Shown: positions 41,508 to 50,919 of the stretch, piece after piece | Layout: the number at the start of each line of letters is the position of its first letter | How positions within the stretch are numbered: the first letter of the stretch is position 1 | Assembly: GCA_017935485.1 (NCBI GenBank) | Contig: JAGBHO010000025.1 | Span: 1 to 61,947, forward strand | DNA: 61,947 nt | From: Alphaproteobacteria bacterium | GTDB taxonomy: Bacteria; Pseudomonadota; Alphaproteobacteria; RF32; CAG-239 | Direction of reading: 5' to 3' | Notes under the pieces: generated by a model | Seen by the model: the letters and a program-made list of their open reading frames with translations, nothing else | Databases searched by the model: none | Told to the model about the DNA's origin: nothing | Made by a program: the position numbers and the translations under genes

Positions 41508-42674
41508 TTATTTCTCCTGAAAAATTTTGCCGTTGATAATGGTTTTGATTATATGAAAATCTTCGTTAAAAACAACTAAATCTGCATCGTAGCCGGGGGC
41601 AATCTGTCCTTTGCCGGCAATTTTATGGACGGCTGCCGGATTGGTGGAGGCCATTTTAACGGCCTGTTCGTGCGAAAGCCCCCAGGAAACCAGATTGCGG
41701 ACGCCGTCTATCATCATCAAAGCGGAGCCGGCGATGACATTGTCGGATTTACGGTAAAAGCATTTATCAAGGTAAACTTCTTCGCCGTTGGCAAAAAGTT
41801 TGTCTGTTTTTTGTTTGGTCGGTTTAAGCGAATCCGTGACCAAAACCAGCTTGTCATGCGGTTTGATGCTGACCAGCAGCTTTATCAGGTTCGGATCAAC
41901 ATGAACGCCGTCGCAAATCAGTTCGCAGGCGATTTCCGGATGGATGAAGACGGCGCCGACGGCTCCGGGATCGCGGTGGTGGATGCGGCTCATGGCATTA
42001 AACAGGTGCGTGGTGTGCAGGATGCGGACCTGCATGCCTTCGACCATGTTCTTATAGGCGGCATTGGTATGTCCGGCCTGCAGGTTTATGTTTTTTTCAA
42101 TGCAATACAAGGCCAGGTCGCGCATGTTTTTGAGTTCCGGCGCAACGGTCATGCTGATGATGTGTCCTTTGGCGGCTTTGTACAGTTTTTCCATCAGTTT
42201 GAGGTTTACCGAACTTATCGAATCGGCGGACTGAACGCCGAGCCTTTCGGATGAAATGAAAGGCCCTTCCAGATGGATGCCGAGGATGCGGGCGCCTTTT
42301 TCTTTGCCCATGGCTTTGACGACGGCTTTGATGCTTTTTATCATCCGGTCTTCGGTGCCGGAATAAATTGTCGGAAAAAAGGACGTGACGCCGTAAGAAG
42401 CCAGAATTTCCGACATCTTTAAAACGGAAGAGGCGGTATTGTCATCAGTTCCGTATCCGCCGATGCCGTGAATGTGCGTGTCGATGAAGCCGGGGGCGAT
42501 GTAGGCGCCGTTGACGTTTATAATATTGACCTTAGGGCTGAATTGTTTGTGGAGAAAGCGGCTTTCGTTAAAAACATCGGCGATTTTGTTGTCTTTTATA
42601 TAAACCGCGCAATGCTCCATGACCGAAAATCCGGTTAAGACGGTTGCATTGTGCAGGCAGATTGCGTTATCCAT
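41508..42674 (-). CDS. nagA: N-acetylglucosamine-6-phosphate deacetylase
   Basis: Amidohydrolase that removes acetate from N-acetylglucosamine-6-phosphate, the step before NagB. Metal and catalytic residues are seen in [41 protein letters not shown] and LVTDSLKPT. The C-terminal [16 protein letters not shown] is typical of the family. ATG 42674 is chosen, with AAGGA 6 nt upstream; the frame opens further at 42698 without support. The order nagA-nagB in one operon is usual in bacteria. Confidence 0.95.
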   Translation of the reverse strand: MDNAICLHNATVLTGFSVMEHCAVYIKDNKIADVFNESRFLHKQFSPKVNIINVNGAYIAPGFIDTHIHGIGGYGTDDNTASSVLKMSEILASYGVTSFFPTIYSGTEDRMIKSIKAVVKAMGKEKGARILGIHLEGPFISSERLGVQSADSISSVNLKLMEKLYKAAKGHIISMTVAPELKNMRDLALYCIEKNINLQAGHTNAAYKNMVEGMQVRILHTTHLFNAMSRIHHRDPGAVGAVFIHPEIACELICDGVHVDPNLIKLLVSIKPHDKLVLVTDSLKPTKQKTDKLFANGEEVYLDKCFYRKSDNVIAGSALMMIDGVRNLVSWGLSHEQAVKMASTNPAAVHKIAGKGQIAPGYDADLVVFNEDFHIIKTIINGKIFQEK

Positions 42675-42768
42675 GGTGTCCTTCTTTCTTAAATACAATG
42701 AGGTTAATATAGCAGCGAAAAGTAAATTTTCTGCAAATGAATCTTGTTTTCCGGCGCTGTAAAAATGC

Positions 42769-42796
42769 TTGCTTAATTATATTTTTGTGATAAATT
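42769..42796 (+). promoter_or_regulatory. Promoter of gltX
   Basis: TTGCTT (42769-42774) and TAAATT (42791-42796), spacer 16 bp, 37 bp before the start codon. Confidence 0.45.
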
Positions 42797-42832
42797 CCGA
42801 GTAAGTTTAACGTTTTTTTGTGAGAGTTGAAA

Positions 42833-44491
42833 ATGGCATTATCAAAAGAAACAATCGATCGTCTGATGGGGGATAACATTTTGTCCGCGGAAGAAATTGA
42901 AAAAAGATATCCGCCGCGGCAGCTGACTGACAACCAGTATGTGACCCGTATTGCTCCGAGCCCGACCGGATTTATGCATATCGGCGGGATTTATGCCGCA
43001 TTGATTTCGGAGCGTTTTGCACATCAGAGCAACGGCGTGTTTATTTTGCGGATTGAAGACACCGATACCAAGCGCGAGATTGAAGGCGCAACGGATTTGA
43101 TTATCCGTTCGCTCAAAGAATACGGCCTGATTGTTGACGAGGGACCTGTGAATGAGAATGAGGAGACCGGCGCTTACGGGCCGTATACGCAAAGCAAGCG
43201 CAAAGAGATTTATCAGGCTTATGTCAAACAGCTTTTGGAAAAAGGCATGGCTTATCCGTGCTTTTGCACCGAAGAGGAAATCGAGGCCATGCGCGAACGG
43301 CAGACCAAAGCCGGCGGACGTCCGGGGTATTACGGTTTGTGGGCCAAAGACCGCAATCTGACCGAAGAGCAGGTGATTGCCAATCTGGATGCCGGAAAGC
43401 CGTTTGTCATCCGTTTTAAATCTCCGGGAAAATACATCAACAAAATTGCCGTTGAAGACATTTTGCGCGGCAAGCGCTTTTTTCCGGAAAATGATCTGGA
43501 CATTGTTATTTTGAAATCCGACGGGCTGCCGACGTATCACTTTGCCCATATCGTTGATGACCATTTGATGGGAACAACGCATGTGGTGCGCGGCGACGAG
43601 TGGTTGTCTTCTTTGCCTTTGCATGTTCAGCTGTTTGAGGCGATGGGCTGGAAAGCGCCGAAATACGGGCATATCGCACCGATTCAAAAACTTGACGAAG
43701 GGGCGCGCCGCAAGCTCAGCAAGCGTAAAGATCCGGAAGCCAACGTGGCTTTTTACGGAGAAAAAGGGTATCCGAAAGAGGCTGTTATTGATTATTTGAT
43801 GAATCTGGCCAATTCTGATTTTGAGGATTATAAAAAGGCCAATCCCGACAAGACTTATAAGGATTTTGAATTTAAGATCAGCAAGCTTAACAACAGCGGC
43901 CCGCTTCTGGACTTTGTCAAGCTGGAAGACATCAGCAAAGAGTTTATTGCGACTTTGAGCTGTGACGAGCTTTATGACCGCTTATACCAATGGGCGGCCA
44001 AATATGATCGGGAAATGCAGAACCGTCTGGATGCCAACAGCGGCTATTTCAAGCAGATTTTGGATATTGAGCGCAGCAACTGCGACCGTGTCAGAAAAGA
44101 CTATGTAACTTTTTCCGGTATTTGGGATGAGATAAAATATTTCTTTGATGAGGAATTTGCCCTGACCAAAGATGACGTTCTCAAGCTGGTTCCGAATCAG
44201 ACTTTAGAAAATATGCAGGAGATTGTTAAAGCTTTTGTTGCCACTTATGACGAGAATGATGACAAGAACGAGTGGTTTGCCAAGGTAAAAGATTTTGCAC
44301 TTACGAACGGGTATGCCAAAAATCCGAAGGAATATTCCAAAAATCCGGAAGCTTATAAGGGCAGCGTTTCCGACGTGGCAACCGTTTTGCGGGTGTTGAT
44401 TACCGGACGGACGAACAGTCCGGATCTCTGTTCCATCATGAAAGTGCTCGGAAGGGAGCGGACGCTGAAGAGGCTGAATATTATTAATTAA
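42833..44491 (+). CDS. gltX: Glutamyl-tRNA synthetase
   Basis: Class I aminoacyl-tRNA synthetase that charges tRNA-Glu. APSPTGFMHIGG contains the HIGH-type signature (HIGG), IEDTDTKRE and VRGDEWLSS line the active site, and RRKLSKRKD is the KMSKS loop in its KLSKR form. The C-terminal anticodon-binding region is helical. At 552 residues it is somewhat longer than the usual 465-500, with an extended insertion after the KLSKR loop. ATG 42833 is used; TTG 42827 is possible. A single gene with its own promoter and terminator. Confidence 0.95.
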   Translation: MALSKETIDRLMGDNILSAEEIEKRYPPRQLTDNQYVTRIAPSPTGFMHIGGIYAALISERFAHQSNGVFILRIEDTDTKREIEGATDLIIRSLKEYGLIVDEGPVNENEETGAYGPYTQSKRKEIYQAYVKQLLEKGMAYPCFCTEEEIEAMRERQTKAGGRPGYYGLWAKDRNLTEEQVIANLDAGKPFVIRFKSPGKYINKIAVEDILRGKRFFPENDLDIVILKSDGLPTYHFAHIVDDHLMGTTHVVRGDEWLSSLPLHVQLFEAMGWKAPKYGHIAPIQKLDEGARRKLSKRKDPEANVAFYGEKGYPKEAVIDYLMNLANSDFEDYKKANPDKTYKDFEFKISKLNNSGPLLDFVKLEDISKEFIATLSCDELYDRLYQWAAKYDREMQNRLDANSGYFKQILDIERSNCDRVRKDYVTFSGIWDEIKYFFDEEFALTKDDVLKLVPNQTLENMQEIVKAFVATYDENDDKNEWFAKVKDFALTNGYAKNPKEYSKNPEAYKGSVSDVATVLRVLITGRTNSPDLCSIMKVLGRERTLKRLNIIN

Positions 44492-44500
44492 CAAAATAGT

Positions 44501-44540
44501 AAGAAAAGTGTGGTTAGTTAAAATTACACTTTTCTTTTTT
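44501..44540 (+). terminator. Terminator of gltX
   Basis: AAGAAAAGTGT (44501-44511) pairs perfectly with ACACTTTTCTT (44526-44536), then T-run. Confidence 0.8.
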
Positions 44541-44590
44541 ATAAAGCAGAGTGCGGACTAACTGTGTGAATTTATTTTGAGGGATTGTTT

Positions 44591-45940
44591 ATGCTCAATG
44601 CAAATGCAGGCGAGGCAGCAAACCTGATTTTAGGAATGCCGCCTTCTTTGGCCGCAATTATTATTGTTGCGGTTTGTTATCTGATAATTTTTTCCGAGAA
44701 AATTAACAGGGCCGTTATTGCGCTGATTGGTGCCGGCGTGATGATTGCGACAGGTATTTTGTCACAAAAGCAGGCGTTGGCCGGAATTGATTTTAATACA
44801 TTGGCGCTGCTTATCGGCATGATGATTATTGTGGCCGTATCGGAAAAATCCGGTATGTTTCAGTATGTGGCAATTTGGTCGGCAAAAAAAGTAAAGGCCA
44901 GCCCGCGCGGACTGATGGCTGCTTTGGCGATTGTAACGGCTGTCTTTTCCGGTTTTCTGGATAACGTTACCACGGTTTTGCTGATTGCGCCGGTAACTTT
45001 TCAGATTACGCGCAAACTCAGAATCAATCCTTATCCGTATCTTCTGTTGGAGATTTTTTCTTCCAACATCGGCGGAACGGCAACCCTTATCGGTGATCCT
45101 CCCAATATTTTGATCGGATCCGCCTTGAATTTGAGTTTTATGGATTTTGTAAAAGTTCTGACGCCGGTTGTTGCGGTGACCATGGTTGTGGTTATTTTTA
45201 TCTTTGACCGCTTTTGGGGCGTGCAGCTTAAGACGACAGATGACTGCAAGAAAAAAGTAATGGCCATGAATCCTAATGACGCGATTACGGATAAAGGGCT
45301 GCTGGTTAAAGCTTTGGTGGTTTTGGCCTGTGTGATTGCCGGCTTTATTTCGGCTCATCACATCGGTCTGGACAACGGTACGATTGCGTTGCTCGGCGCG
45401 GCCGTTTTGCTGTTGTTGTATACATTGGGCTCCAAAGGAGAGGAGAAAGACGGCAAGGTTCAGGAAATCTTTAATATGGTGGACTGGATTACAATTTTCT
45501 TCTTTACCGGATTGTTTGTTATTGTTTACGGGTTGGAAGTTACCGGCGTGCTGGCTTATCTGGGACAGAAGTTTGTAGAACTCACGGACGGAAGCATTGC
45601 AAAACTGAGTTTTCTGATTTTGTGGTGTTCGGCAATTATCTCAAGTGTGATTGATAACATTCCGTTTGTGGCAACAATGATTCCGATGTTGAAGTCTATG
45701 GAAGAATCTGTCGGCGGACGTGACATTATGATGCCGGTATGGTGGTCTTTGTCGCTGGGGGCATGCTTTGGTGGAAACGGAACGCTTATCGGCGCTTCGG
45801 CCAATGTGGTAGTTGCCGGTATGGCCATGCGGGAAGGACATCCGATCGGCTTTGTGAAGTTCTTGCTGTGGTCGGTGCCGGTAATGCTGCTGAGCGTGCT
45901 TATCGGAACGGCTTTTGTTTATATTGAGTTCTTTATGTAA
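44591..45940 (+). CDS. ArsB/NhaD-type ion permease
   Basis: An inner-membrane carrier with about eleven segments. It belongs to the ion-transporter superfamily that includes ArsB, NhaD and SLC13 proteins: SGFLDNVTTVLLIAPVT, then SNIGGTATLIGDPPNILIG, and in the second half SSVIDNIPFVATMIPM and FGGNGTLIGASANVVVAG. The paired DN and GT-x-IG loops form the substrate site of the two inverted halves. Sodium-proton exchange or anion export are both possible. ATG 44591 has GAGGG 8 nt upstream. Confidence 0.9.
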   Translation: MLNANAGEAANLILGMPPSLAAIIIVAVCYLIIFSEKINRAVIALIGAGVMIATGILSQKQALAGIDFNTLALLIGMMIIVAVSEKSGMFQYVAIWSAKKVKASPRGLMAALAIVTAVFSGFLDNVTTVLLIAPVTFQITRKLRINPYPYLLLEIFSSNIGGTATLIGDPPNILIGSALNLSFMDFVKVLTPVVAVTMVVVIFIFDRFWGVQLKTTDDCKKKVMAMNPNDAITDKGLLVKALVVLACVIAGFISAHHIGLDNGTIALLGAAVLLLLYTLGSKGEEKDGKVQEIFNMVDWITIFFFTGLFVIVYGLEVTGVLAYLGQKFVELTDGSIAKLSFLILWCSAIISSVIDNIPFVATMIPMLKSMEESVGGRDIMMPVWWSLSLGACFGGNGTLIGASANVVVAGMAMREGHPIGFVKFLLWSVPVMLLSVLIGTAFVYIEFFM

Positions 45941-45954
45941 GCCGTTTATTAAAA

Positions 45955-45988
45955 AAATTCCCGTTCCGGACGGAACGGGAATTTTTTT
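45955..45988. terminator. Bidirectional terminator
   Basis: AAATTCCCGTTCCG (45955-45968) pairs perfectly with CGGAACGGGAATTT (45971-45984). It lies between the convergent permease and TerC genes. Confidence 0.9.
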
Positions 45989-45992
45989 GTTG

Positions 45993-46964
45993 TTATTTGT
46001 TTTCTGCTTCTATCGGTTTGGGCCGGATCAGTGAGGCGGCGATACCGATAAAGAGCAGTCCGAAGGTAACGCTGAGCGATTGCCAGGCTTCAATCTTAAT
46101 TCCGATATACGGCAAAAATATTTTGGCGCCGATAAAGATTAAGATGACAGACAATGCCGGTTTGAGGTAAACAAATTTGTAAACGGCGGCGGCAAGCAGA
46201 AAGTACAATGCCCGGAGGCCGAGAATGGCAAAAATGTTGCTGGTGTAAACCACGAACAGGTCCTGCGTAATCAGGAAAATTGCCGGAATGCTGTCCAGAG
46301 CGAAAATAATATCCATGGTTTCAATAATAATCAGCGCAAAGAACAGCGGCGTAATGTAATGTCTGCCGTTTTCTTTAACAAAGAAGTGTTCTCCTCTTAT
46401 TTCCGGCGTGACATGGAAGAATTTGCTGACAACGCGGAACAGGCGGCTGTCTTCCAGTTTTCCCTGTTCATCTTCTTTATGCAGCGCCATTTTGACACCG
46501 GTGTAGATTAAAAATGCCGAGAAGATGTATAAGACCCAATGGAAGTTGGAGATCAGGACTTCCCCGACGCCAATAAGGACACCGCGCATGACAATAGCGC
46601 CGAGAATGCCCCAGAATAAAACGCGGTGTTGGTATTTGCGCTCGATTTTCAGGCTGCTGAATATGATGGACATGATAAAAATGTTGTCCAGAGACAAGCT
46701 TTTTTCAACCAGAAAGCCGGTGAAATAGAGCATGCCGGTTTCGGTGCCGCGTTCATAAATGACAAAGAAGCCAAAGACAATGGCTATGGCGATGTAAAAT
46801 ACGCAGGCCCAGAAAGTTTCTTTGAGCCTGGGTTCTTCCGCGTGACGGTGGAAGACAAAAAGGTCTAAGAACAAGAGGGCAAAAACGATGATGCCGAAAA
46901 TAATCCATTGGCCGTAAGCAGGCAAAACCAGATGATGTTCCAGCAGATAAGATAATTTTTCCAT
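45993..46964 (-). CDS. TerC/Alx family membrane protein
   Basis: A polytopic membrane protein with about nine segments of the TerC family, which in known members exports manganese or supports metal-loaded secreted proteins. Conserved acidic sites lie within membrane segments: LFLDLFVFHR, EKSLSLDNIFIM and ETMDIIFALDSIPAIF. The N-terminal layout (EHHLVLPAYGQW) and length (323 aa) fit the Alx-like subgroup, which is often controlled by a riboswitch; I see no yybP-ykoY element, and only 16 bp separate the gene from motB upstream. Confidence 0.88.
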   Translation of the reverse strand: MEKLSYLLEHHLVLPAYGQWIIFGIIVFALLFLDLFVFHRHAEEPRLKETFWACVFYIAIAIVFGFFVIYERGTETGMLYFTGFLVEKSLSLDNIFIMSIIFSSLKIERKYQHRVLFWGILGAIVMRGVLIGVGEVLISNFHWVLYIFSAFLIYTGVKMALHKEDEQGKLEDSRLFRVVSKFFHVTPEIRGEHFFVKENGRHYITPLFFALIIIETMDIIFALDSIPAIFLITQDLFVVYTSNIFAILGLRALYFLLAAAVYKFVYLKPALSVILIFIGAKIFLPYIGIKIEAWQSLSVTFGLLFIGIAASLIRPKPIEAENK

Positions 46965-46980
46965 TTATATTTTCCTGAGT

Positions 46981-47646
46981 TTAAGGTTCAATGTGAATTT
47001 CAATGCGCCGGTTGCGGCTGCGATTTTCCGGAACAGGCTCATTATATGCGTTATAGTTGGGCAATTTGGGGGCGATGTCGGCCCGGCCGATAACCTGCAG
47101 GCGTTCTGACGCAATGCCTTTTTTGATAAAGTAGCGTACGACGGCTGCGGCCCGGTTGGAAGACAATTCCCATTTTGACGGAAAGTCGGAATCGGAGGCC
47201 TCAATATCATCGGTATGGCCTTCCACCGTTATCCGAAAGCGCTTGTAACGTGGTTGTTGAAGCAGAGTAATGATTTGGTTGAGCACCGGATGAATGCTGT
47301 CCAAAAGGTCTGATTTTCCGGGGGCGAACATTGACAGACTGCCGATGTCAATGGCAACGCCGCGGTCATCGGAGCCGAGGCTGACTGAAGAATCCAATCC
47401 GAGCTCCTGTATGCTGCTCATAAATTCTCCCAAATTGCCGTTGAGCTTGTCAAGACCGGTTGCGGCATTAAACGCTGCTGCAAAAGCGGCTTCCATTTGG
47501 CTCATTTTGGCTTTGTCAAGTTTGGAAGAAGCAAAAAGCACAATAAAGAGCGCCAGAAGCAATGTCAGCAAATCTGAATAAGGGATCAGCCAAGTCTCAT
47601 CGGCGTGTTCTTCATGCGCTTCTTGTTCCGGTCTGCGTTTTGCCAT
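46981..47646 (-). CDS. motB: MotB-like stator / OmpA-domain protein
   Basis: Peptidoglycan-anchored stator subunit that works with MotA. A single membrane segment (residues 20-40, WLIPYSDLLTLLLALFIVLFA) carries the conserved Asp of the proton channel (YSD). The C-terminal OmpA-like domain has TVEGHTDDIEA, LSSNRAAAVVRYF and GRADIAP, which bind peptidoglycan. It lies 3 bp after motA on the same strand. No other flagellar gene is seen in this window, so motility or another proton-driven envelope role are both open. Confidence 0.88.
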   Translation of the reverse strand: MAKRRPEQEAHEEHADETWLIPYSDLLTLLLALFIVLFASSKLDKAKMSQMEAAFAAAFNAATGLDKLNGNLGEFMSSIQELGLDSSVSLGSDDRGVAIDIGSLSMFAPGKSDLLDSIHPVLNQIITLLQQPRYKRFRITVEGHTDDIEASDSDFPSKWELSSNRAAAVVRYFIKKGIASERLQVIGRADIAPKLPNYNAYNEPVPENRSRNRRIEIHIEP

Positions 47647-47649
47647 TTT

Positions 47650-48426
47650 TTATTCCTTGTTCTGAGACTGACGGCGTTCCGACACCGGAATAAAGGACTG
47701 CAATTTGGCTTCCATTGCCAAAGAGGAAGCGCCGCTTTGCAGGGCAAGAGCTCCTTCCAGAATCATTTTTTTGTTTTCGACTTCTTCTTTGGAGATTTGT
47801 TTCAGTTTGTTGGCAAAGGGATGCCAGATGACGTAACCGGTGAAAATACCAAGCAGAGTAGCGACGAAGGCCGCGGCAATCGAATGCCCGAGTTTGTCAA
47901 TGTCCGAAAGGTTGCCCAAGGCGGCAATCAAGCCGATAACCGCGCCCAAAACGCCGAGGGTCGGGGCGTACATTCCGGCCTGTGAGAATATGGCCGCACC
48001 GGAACGATGGCGTTCTTCCATTTGTTTGATTTCGCTTTCCAGCGTTTCATAGATAAAATCTTCCGGAAAACCATCGGCAACCAATGATAAACCGGTTTTG
48101 ATGAACGGATCATCCATGTCATTGGCAATACGTTCGATTCCGACAACGCCTTCGGTTTTGGCGGTCTTGGCGAGAGAAACAAAAAGATCAAGAATTTCCT
48201 GTTTGCTTTTCTGCTTGTGTCCGGCAAAAATAATTTTCAAAAGTTTGGGAAATTTTTTGAGTTCTTTCATTGTGAAAGCATTAAAAAGGGCGGCGGCCGT
48301 TCCGACAATAATGATCAAAAATGCGGCGGGGTTGATTAAAGAATGAGGATCTGCGCCTTTTAAGGCCATACCGACACCAACGGCGGCGACGCCCATAATG
48401 ACACCGACTGATGTAGACTTTTCCAT
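47650..48426 (-). CDS. motA: MotA/TolQ/ExbB-type stator protein
   Basis: Inner-membrane stator subunit with four membrane segments and a large cytoplasmic loop. Matching features are GVIMGVAAVGVGMALKG at the N-terminus, FIIIVGTAAALFNAF, the loop with ERHRSGAAIFSQAGMYAPTLGVLGAVIG, and AAFVATLLGIFTGYVIWHP, with conserved prolines. With MotB it forms a proton channel that drives flagellar rotation in known systems. AAGGAAAAAAA precedes ATG 48426. It is the first gene of a motA-motB unit, perhaps extended to terC. Confidence 0.9.
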   Translation of the reverse strand: MEKSTSVGVIMGVAAVGVGMALKGADPHSLINPAAFLIIIVGTAAALFNAFTMKELKKFPKLLKIIFAGHKQKSKQEILDLFVSLAKTAKTEGVVGIERIANDMDDPFIKTGLSLVADGFPEDFIYETLESEIKQMEERHRSGAAIFSQAGMYAPTLGVLGAVIGLIAALGNLSDIDKLGHSIAAAFVATLLGIFTGYVIWHPFANKLKQISKEEVENKKMILEGALALQSGASSLAMEAKLQSFIPVSERRQSQNKE

Positions 48427-48528
48427 TTTTTTTCCTTTACCAATTTAGTCCTTGCAATTATGTGTAAAATATTAATGCCGGAACGTCAACTTCTTCCGGC
48501 ATGTTATTCAAAGAAATTTGTCTGAGGC

Positions 48529-49128
48529 TTATCCGGCGGCGGTTTTGATCAGAAAGGCCAGATTGGCGGTGAACAGTTTGACCGAAATGGCCAGCAGGAT
48601 AATGCCAAAGAATTTTTGGAAGATGTAAATAATTCCGGGAGCCAGAATTTTTTCAAGCTTTTTGGTCATTTTGAGAACCAGATAAACCACAATCATATTA
48701 CAGAATACGGCCAACAAAATATTAATGTCATTAAACTGGGCACGGATGGAGAGCAGGGTTGTCAGAGCGCCGGCTCCGGCAAGCAGCGGAAAAACAACCG
48801 GTACAAAAGTGGCGTCTTTGGGGGCATCGGGCTGGTCTTTGAAGATTTCAATATCCAGAATCATTTCCATGGCAATGACGAAGATAATCAGCGAGCCGGC
48901 AACGGCAAAAGAAGAGATGTCTACGTTGAACAGGTGAAGAAAAGCTTCTCCGCCGTAGAAAAATATCAAAAAGACAATCAGCGCCAGAATGCTGGCTTTG
49001 GCGGCGTTAATCCGTTTGCCGCGCTTTTTGAGGTTTAAGAGAACGGGAATTGAGCCCACAACGTCAATAACGGCAAAAAGGACGAAGAAAGAACTGATGA
49101 ATTCCTGAATGCTGAAGGCGCCAAACAT
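48529..49128 (-). CDS. MarC family integral membrane protein
   Basis: An inner-membrane protein of 199 residues with six hydrophobic segments, matching the MarC/UPF0056 family: FFVLFAVIDVVGSIPVLLNL at the N-terminus, GSLIIFVIAMEMI, and FPLLAGAGALTTLLSI in the second half. The function of MarC proteins is not established; the old link to multiple antibiotic resistance was withdrawn. It is a single gene, with 91 bp between its start and the next gene upstream. Confidence 0.88.
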   Translation of the reverse strand: MFGAFSIQEFISSFFVLFAVIDVVGSIPVLLNLKKRGKRINAAKASILALIVFLIFFYGGEAFLHLFNVDISSFAVAGSLIIFVIAMEMILDIEIFKDQPDAPKDATFVPVVFPLLAGAGALTTLLSIRAQFNDINILLAVFCNMIVVYLVLKMTKKLEKILAPGIIYIFQKFFGIILLAISVKLFTANLAFLIKTAAG

Positions 49129-49219
49129 ATTTTTTTCCTTAAAATTAACCTGTTATGTCGGATAATTAGCACAGTCCGCCGGTAAGTCAACATTTTTTGA
49201 AGAGTTAGAAACAAGGCTG

Positions 49220-49579
49220 TTATGCTTTTAGTTTTTCCCATTCGGCAGGGCGAAAACCGGAGAGGACGATTTGTTTGCCGATAAGCAGCGGACGCTTGAT
49301 GAGCATGCCGTCAGAAGCCAACAGGTCGATTTGTTCGTCTTCCGATAAGGCCGGCAGCCGGTTTTTTAAGTTGAGCGCCTTATATTTTAATCCCGAGGTA
49401 TTAAAGAATTTGGCGGCCGGTTTTCCCGAACGGGCAATCCATTGGCGGAGCTCGTCTTTGTCGGGGTTGTTTTCGACAATATGGCGGCTGACGAAACTGA
49501 TGTGATTATCTTCCAGCCATTTGCGGGCTTTTTGGCAGGTTGAGCATTTGGGGTATTCAATGAACAAAAATTCAGACAT
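49220..49579 (-). CDS. ArsC/Spx-like thioredoxin-fold protein
   Basis: A small cytoplasmic protein (119 aa) with IEYPKCSTCQKARKWL, the CxxC site of the ArsC/Spx group, followed by SFVSRHIVENNP, and LIKRPLLIGKQIVLSGFRPAEW with the conserved Arg-Pro. Members are arsenate reductases, Spx transcription regulators or YffB-like proteins of unknown role; the sequence does not decide among them. The absence of other ars genes makes arsenate reductase less likely. It follows the outer-membrane protein gene by 11 bp. Confidence 0.85.
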   Translation of the reverse strand: MSEFLFIEYPKCSTCQKARKWLEDNHISFVSRHIVENNPDKDELRQWIARSGKPAAKFFNTSGLKYKALNLKNRLPALSEDEQIDLLASDGMLIKRPLLIGKQIVLSGFRPAEWEKLKA

Positions 49580-49590
49580 GTTTTATCTCC

Positions 49591-50463
49591 TTAGAAAATA
49601 TCGTATAAGTTTGAAAAACCAAAAGAAACGCCGATCATCAAGTTGCTTCCCTTGACGTCGGCTTCACGCGACTGTGCCTGAAAATAGGCGATGTAAGGCG
49701 CGATTTTGAAGCTGTCTTTGACTTCGACTTCCATGCGTGACGTGAAATTGAATTCATATTTGAAGTCGGTTCCCTGATAGCGGCTGAAATAAATATAATC
49801 GCGGTAATATGAATCCAGTTGAAACTTTACACCGTCGCGCAACGGATATTCGGCACGAATGCCGATTTCATAAGCATATTTGGTATTGGCATCGGAATAG
49901 GTCAGGTCTTCTTCAATGACGCCGGCAGCATAGAGTTCTTTGATATAGGTGCCGTTAAAGAGTTTGAGGCCGCCTTTGCCCCGAATGACTTTGGTTCTGG
50001 GAGCGTCGTCATTGGCCGTGAATTCGGTTTGATAGCCGAGGCTGGCAAAGGGGCCGACATTGGCGTCTTTGTATGTCCAGATTTTGCGGGCATAATCCGT
50101 GGTTAAAAGAATTTTGTCTGCTGTTTCGCTGGAAGAGGTTTGCCCGTCGGCATTTTTGAGCCGAGTTTTTCCGTATTCGGCAAAAATGCTGTTGTTCCAT
50201 TGGGCATTCGGCATTTCATATTCCAGAATAAAGTCCAATACGCCTTTGGTTACGGCTTCACTGTCGGAGCTGAGTGAGGAGTTGGGCGAGTTTTGATAGG
50301 CTTTGGCGTTGGATACGCTGGTTGACGAAACATCAAGCGACAGACGGCGCAAATTGGCGCGGAGATGATTTTGTCCGTCTTCCGAGAATTTGGGTTCTGC
50401 GGATGATACCGGAAAGGTGAATAAAACTGTCAGAAGAATTGCGGCAAGTTGAATTTTTTTCAT
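49591..50463 (-). CDS. Outer-membrane beta-barrel protein
   Basis: A signal peptide (residues 1-20, KKIQLAAILLTVLFTFPVSS, ending SSAEP) is followed by about 270 residues of alternating beta strands with frequent aromatic girdle residues, ending in a terminal Phe (LYDIF), the usual C-terminal signature of outer-membrane barrels. It resembles DUF481/DUF3078-type barrels in layout, but the exact family is uncertain. Function may be transport or structural. ATG 50463 is chosen, since the signal starts there; the frame extends to 50523 without a ribosome site. Confidence 0.78.
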   Translation of the reverse strand: MKKIQLAAILLTVLFTFPVSSAEPKFSEDGQNHLRANLRRLSLDVSSTSVSNAKAYQNSPNSSLSSDSEAVTKGVLDFILEYEMPNAQWNNSIFAEYGKTRLKNADGQTSSSETADKILLTTDYARKIWTYKDANVGPFASLGYQTEFTANDDAPRTKVIRGKGGLKLFNGTYIKELYAAGVIEEDLTYSDANTKYAYEIGIRAEYPLRDGVKFQLDSYYRDYIYFSRYQGTDFKYEFNFTSRMEVEVKDSFKIAPYIAYFQAQSREADVKGSNLMIGVSFGFSNLYDIF

Positions 50464-50581
50464 AACTTCTTCCGTTGAAATTATAATTTTGAATTTTGCA
50501 TTAATATAATGTCTATAAAACATTTGTCCAGGGGGAGGAATTTTTTTTGTGCGGAAATATGTTTTTTATAAAAAATAAGTA

Positions 50582-50610
50582 TTGACAACAGAAAAAAGAA
50601 ATATTATTAA
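50582..50610 (+). promoter_or_regulatory. Promoter of tRNA-Met
   Basis: TTGACA (50582-50587) and TATTAA (50605-50610), spacer 17 bp, 15 bp before the tRNA. Confidence 0.65.
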
Positions 50611-50625
50611 AGACATGAATTTGAT

Positions 50626-50701
50626 GGCGGGATAGCTCAGTCGGTAGAGCAGAGGAATCATAATCCTTGTGTCGGGGGTTCGAACCCCTCTCTCGCTACC
50701 A
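50626..50701 (+). tRNA. tRNA-Met (anticodon CAT)
   Basis: A 76-nt cloverleaf with encoded CCA. The anticodon stem GAGGA/TCCTT encloses ATCATAA, giving anticodon CAT. The D-arm GCTCAGTCGGTAGAGC and T-arm GGGGGTTCGAACCCC are regular. The first pair is G-U, unlike the unpaired C1-A72 of most initiator tRNAs, so it is an elongator tRNA-Met or a tRNA-Ile2 whose C34 is modified. Confidence 0.93.
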
Positions 50702-50709
50702 TTAAAGAA

Positions 50710-50736
50710 AAAACTCCTGAAACTCAGGAGTTTTTT
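50710..50736 (+). terminator. Terminator of tRNA-Met
   Basis: AAAACTCCTGA pairs perfectly with TCAGGAGTTTT, loop AAC, then T-run. A second copy lies 238 bp downstream. Confidence 0.85.
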
Positions 50737-50919
50737 TGTGCACAAAAGTTGAGGTTCGAAGCCCCGACACTGTCGGGGGCCGGAGGAAAGAAAACATTTC
50801 GGTGAACTGTTTTCTGACGACGGGCGAAGGTATGTTAGCTTGAGAGCGGGGAGGCGAAGCAAGCGTTACATACCGAGTGACCGCAGCGAGTTAATTTTTA
50901 TAAAATTTACGAGCCAGAA

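Noticed and set aside
45993..47646. yybP-ykoY manganese riboswitch before terC
   Set aside because: Only 16 bp separate terC and motB, leaving no room for the element.
46981..48426. Complete flagellar cluster
   Set aside because: Only motA and motB are present; no rod, hook, flagellin or export gene is in the window.
49220..49579. Arsenic resistance operon
   Set aside because: One ArsC/Spx-like gene without arsB or acr3 beside it; the ArsR-type regulator at 51012 and the permease at 44591 are not adjacent.
50566..50862. 98-aa frame on the minus strand over tRNA-Met
   Set aside because: It is the antisense reading of the tRNA and its terminator, a known false gene type.
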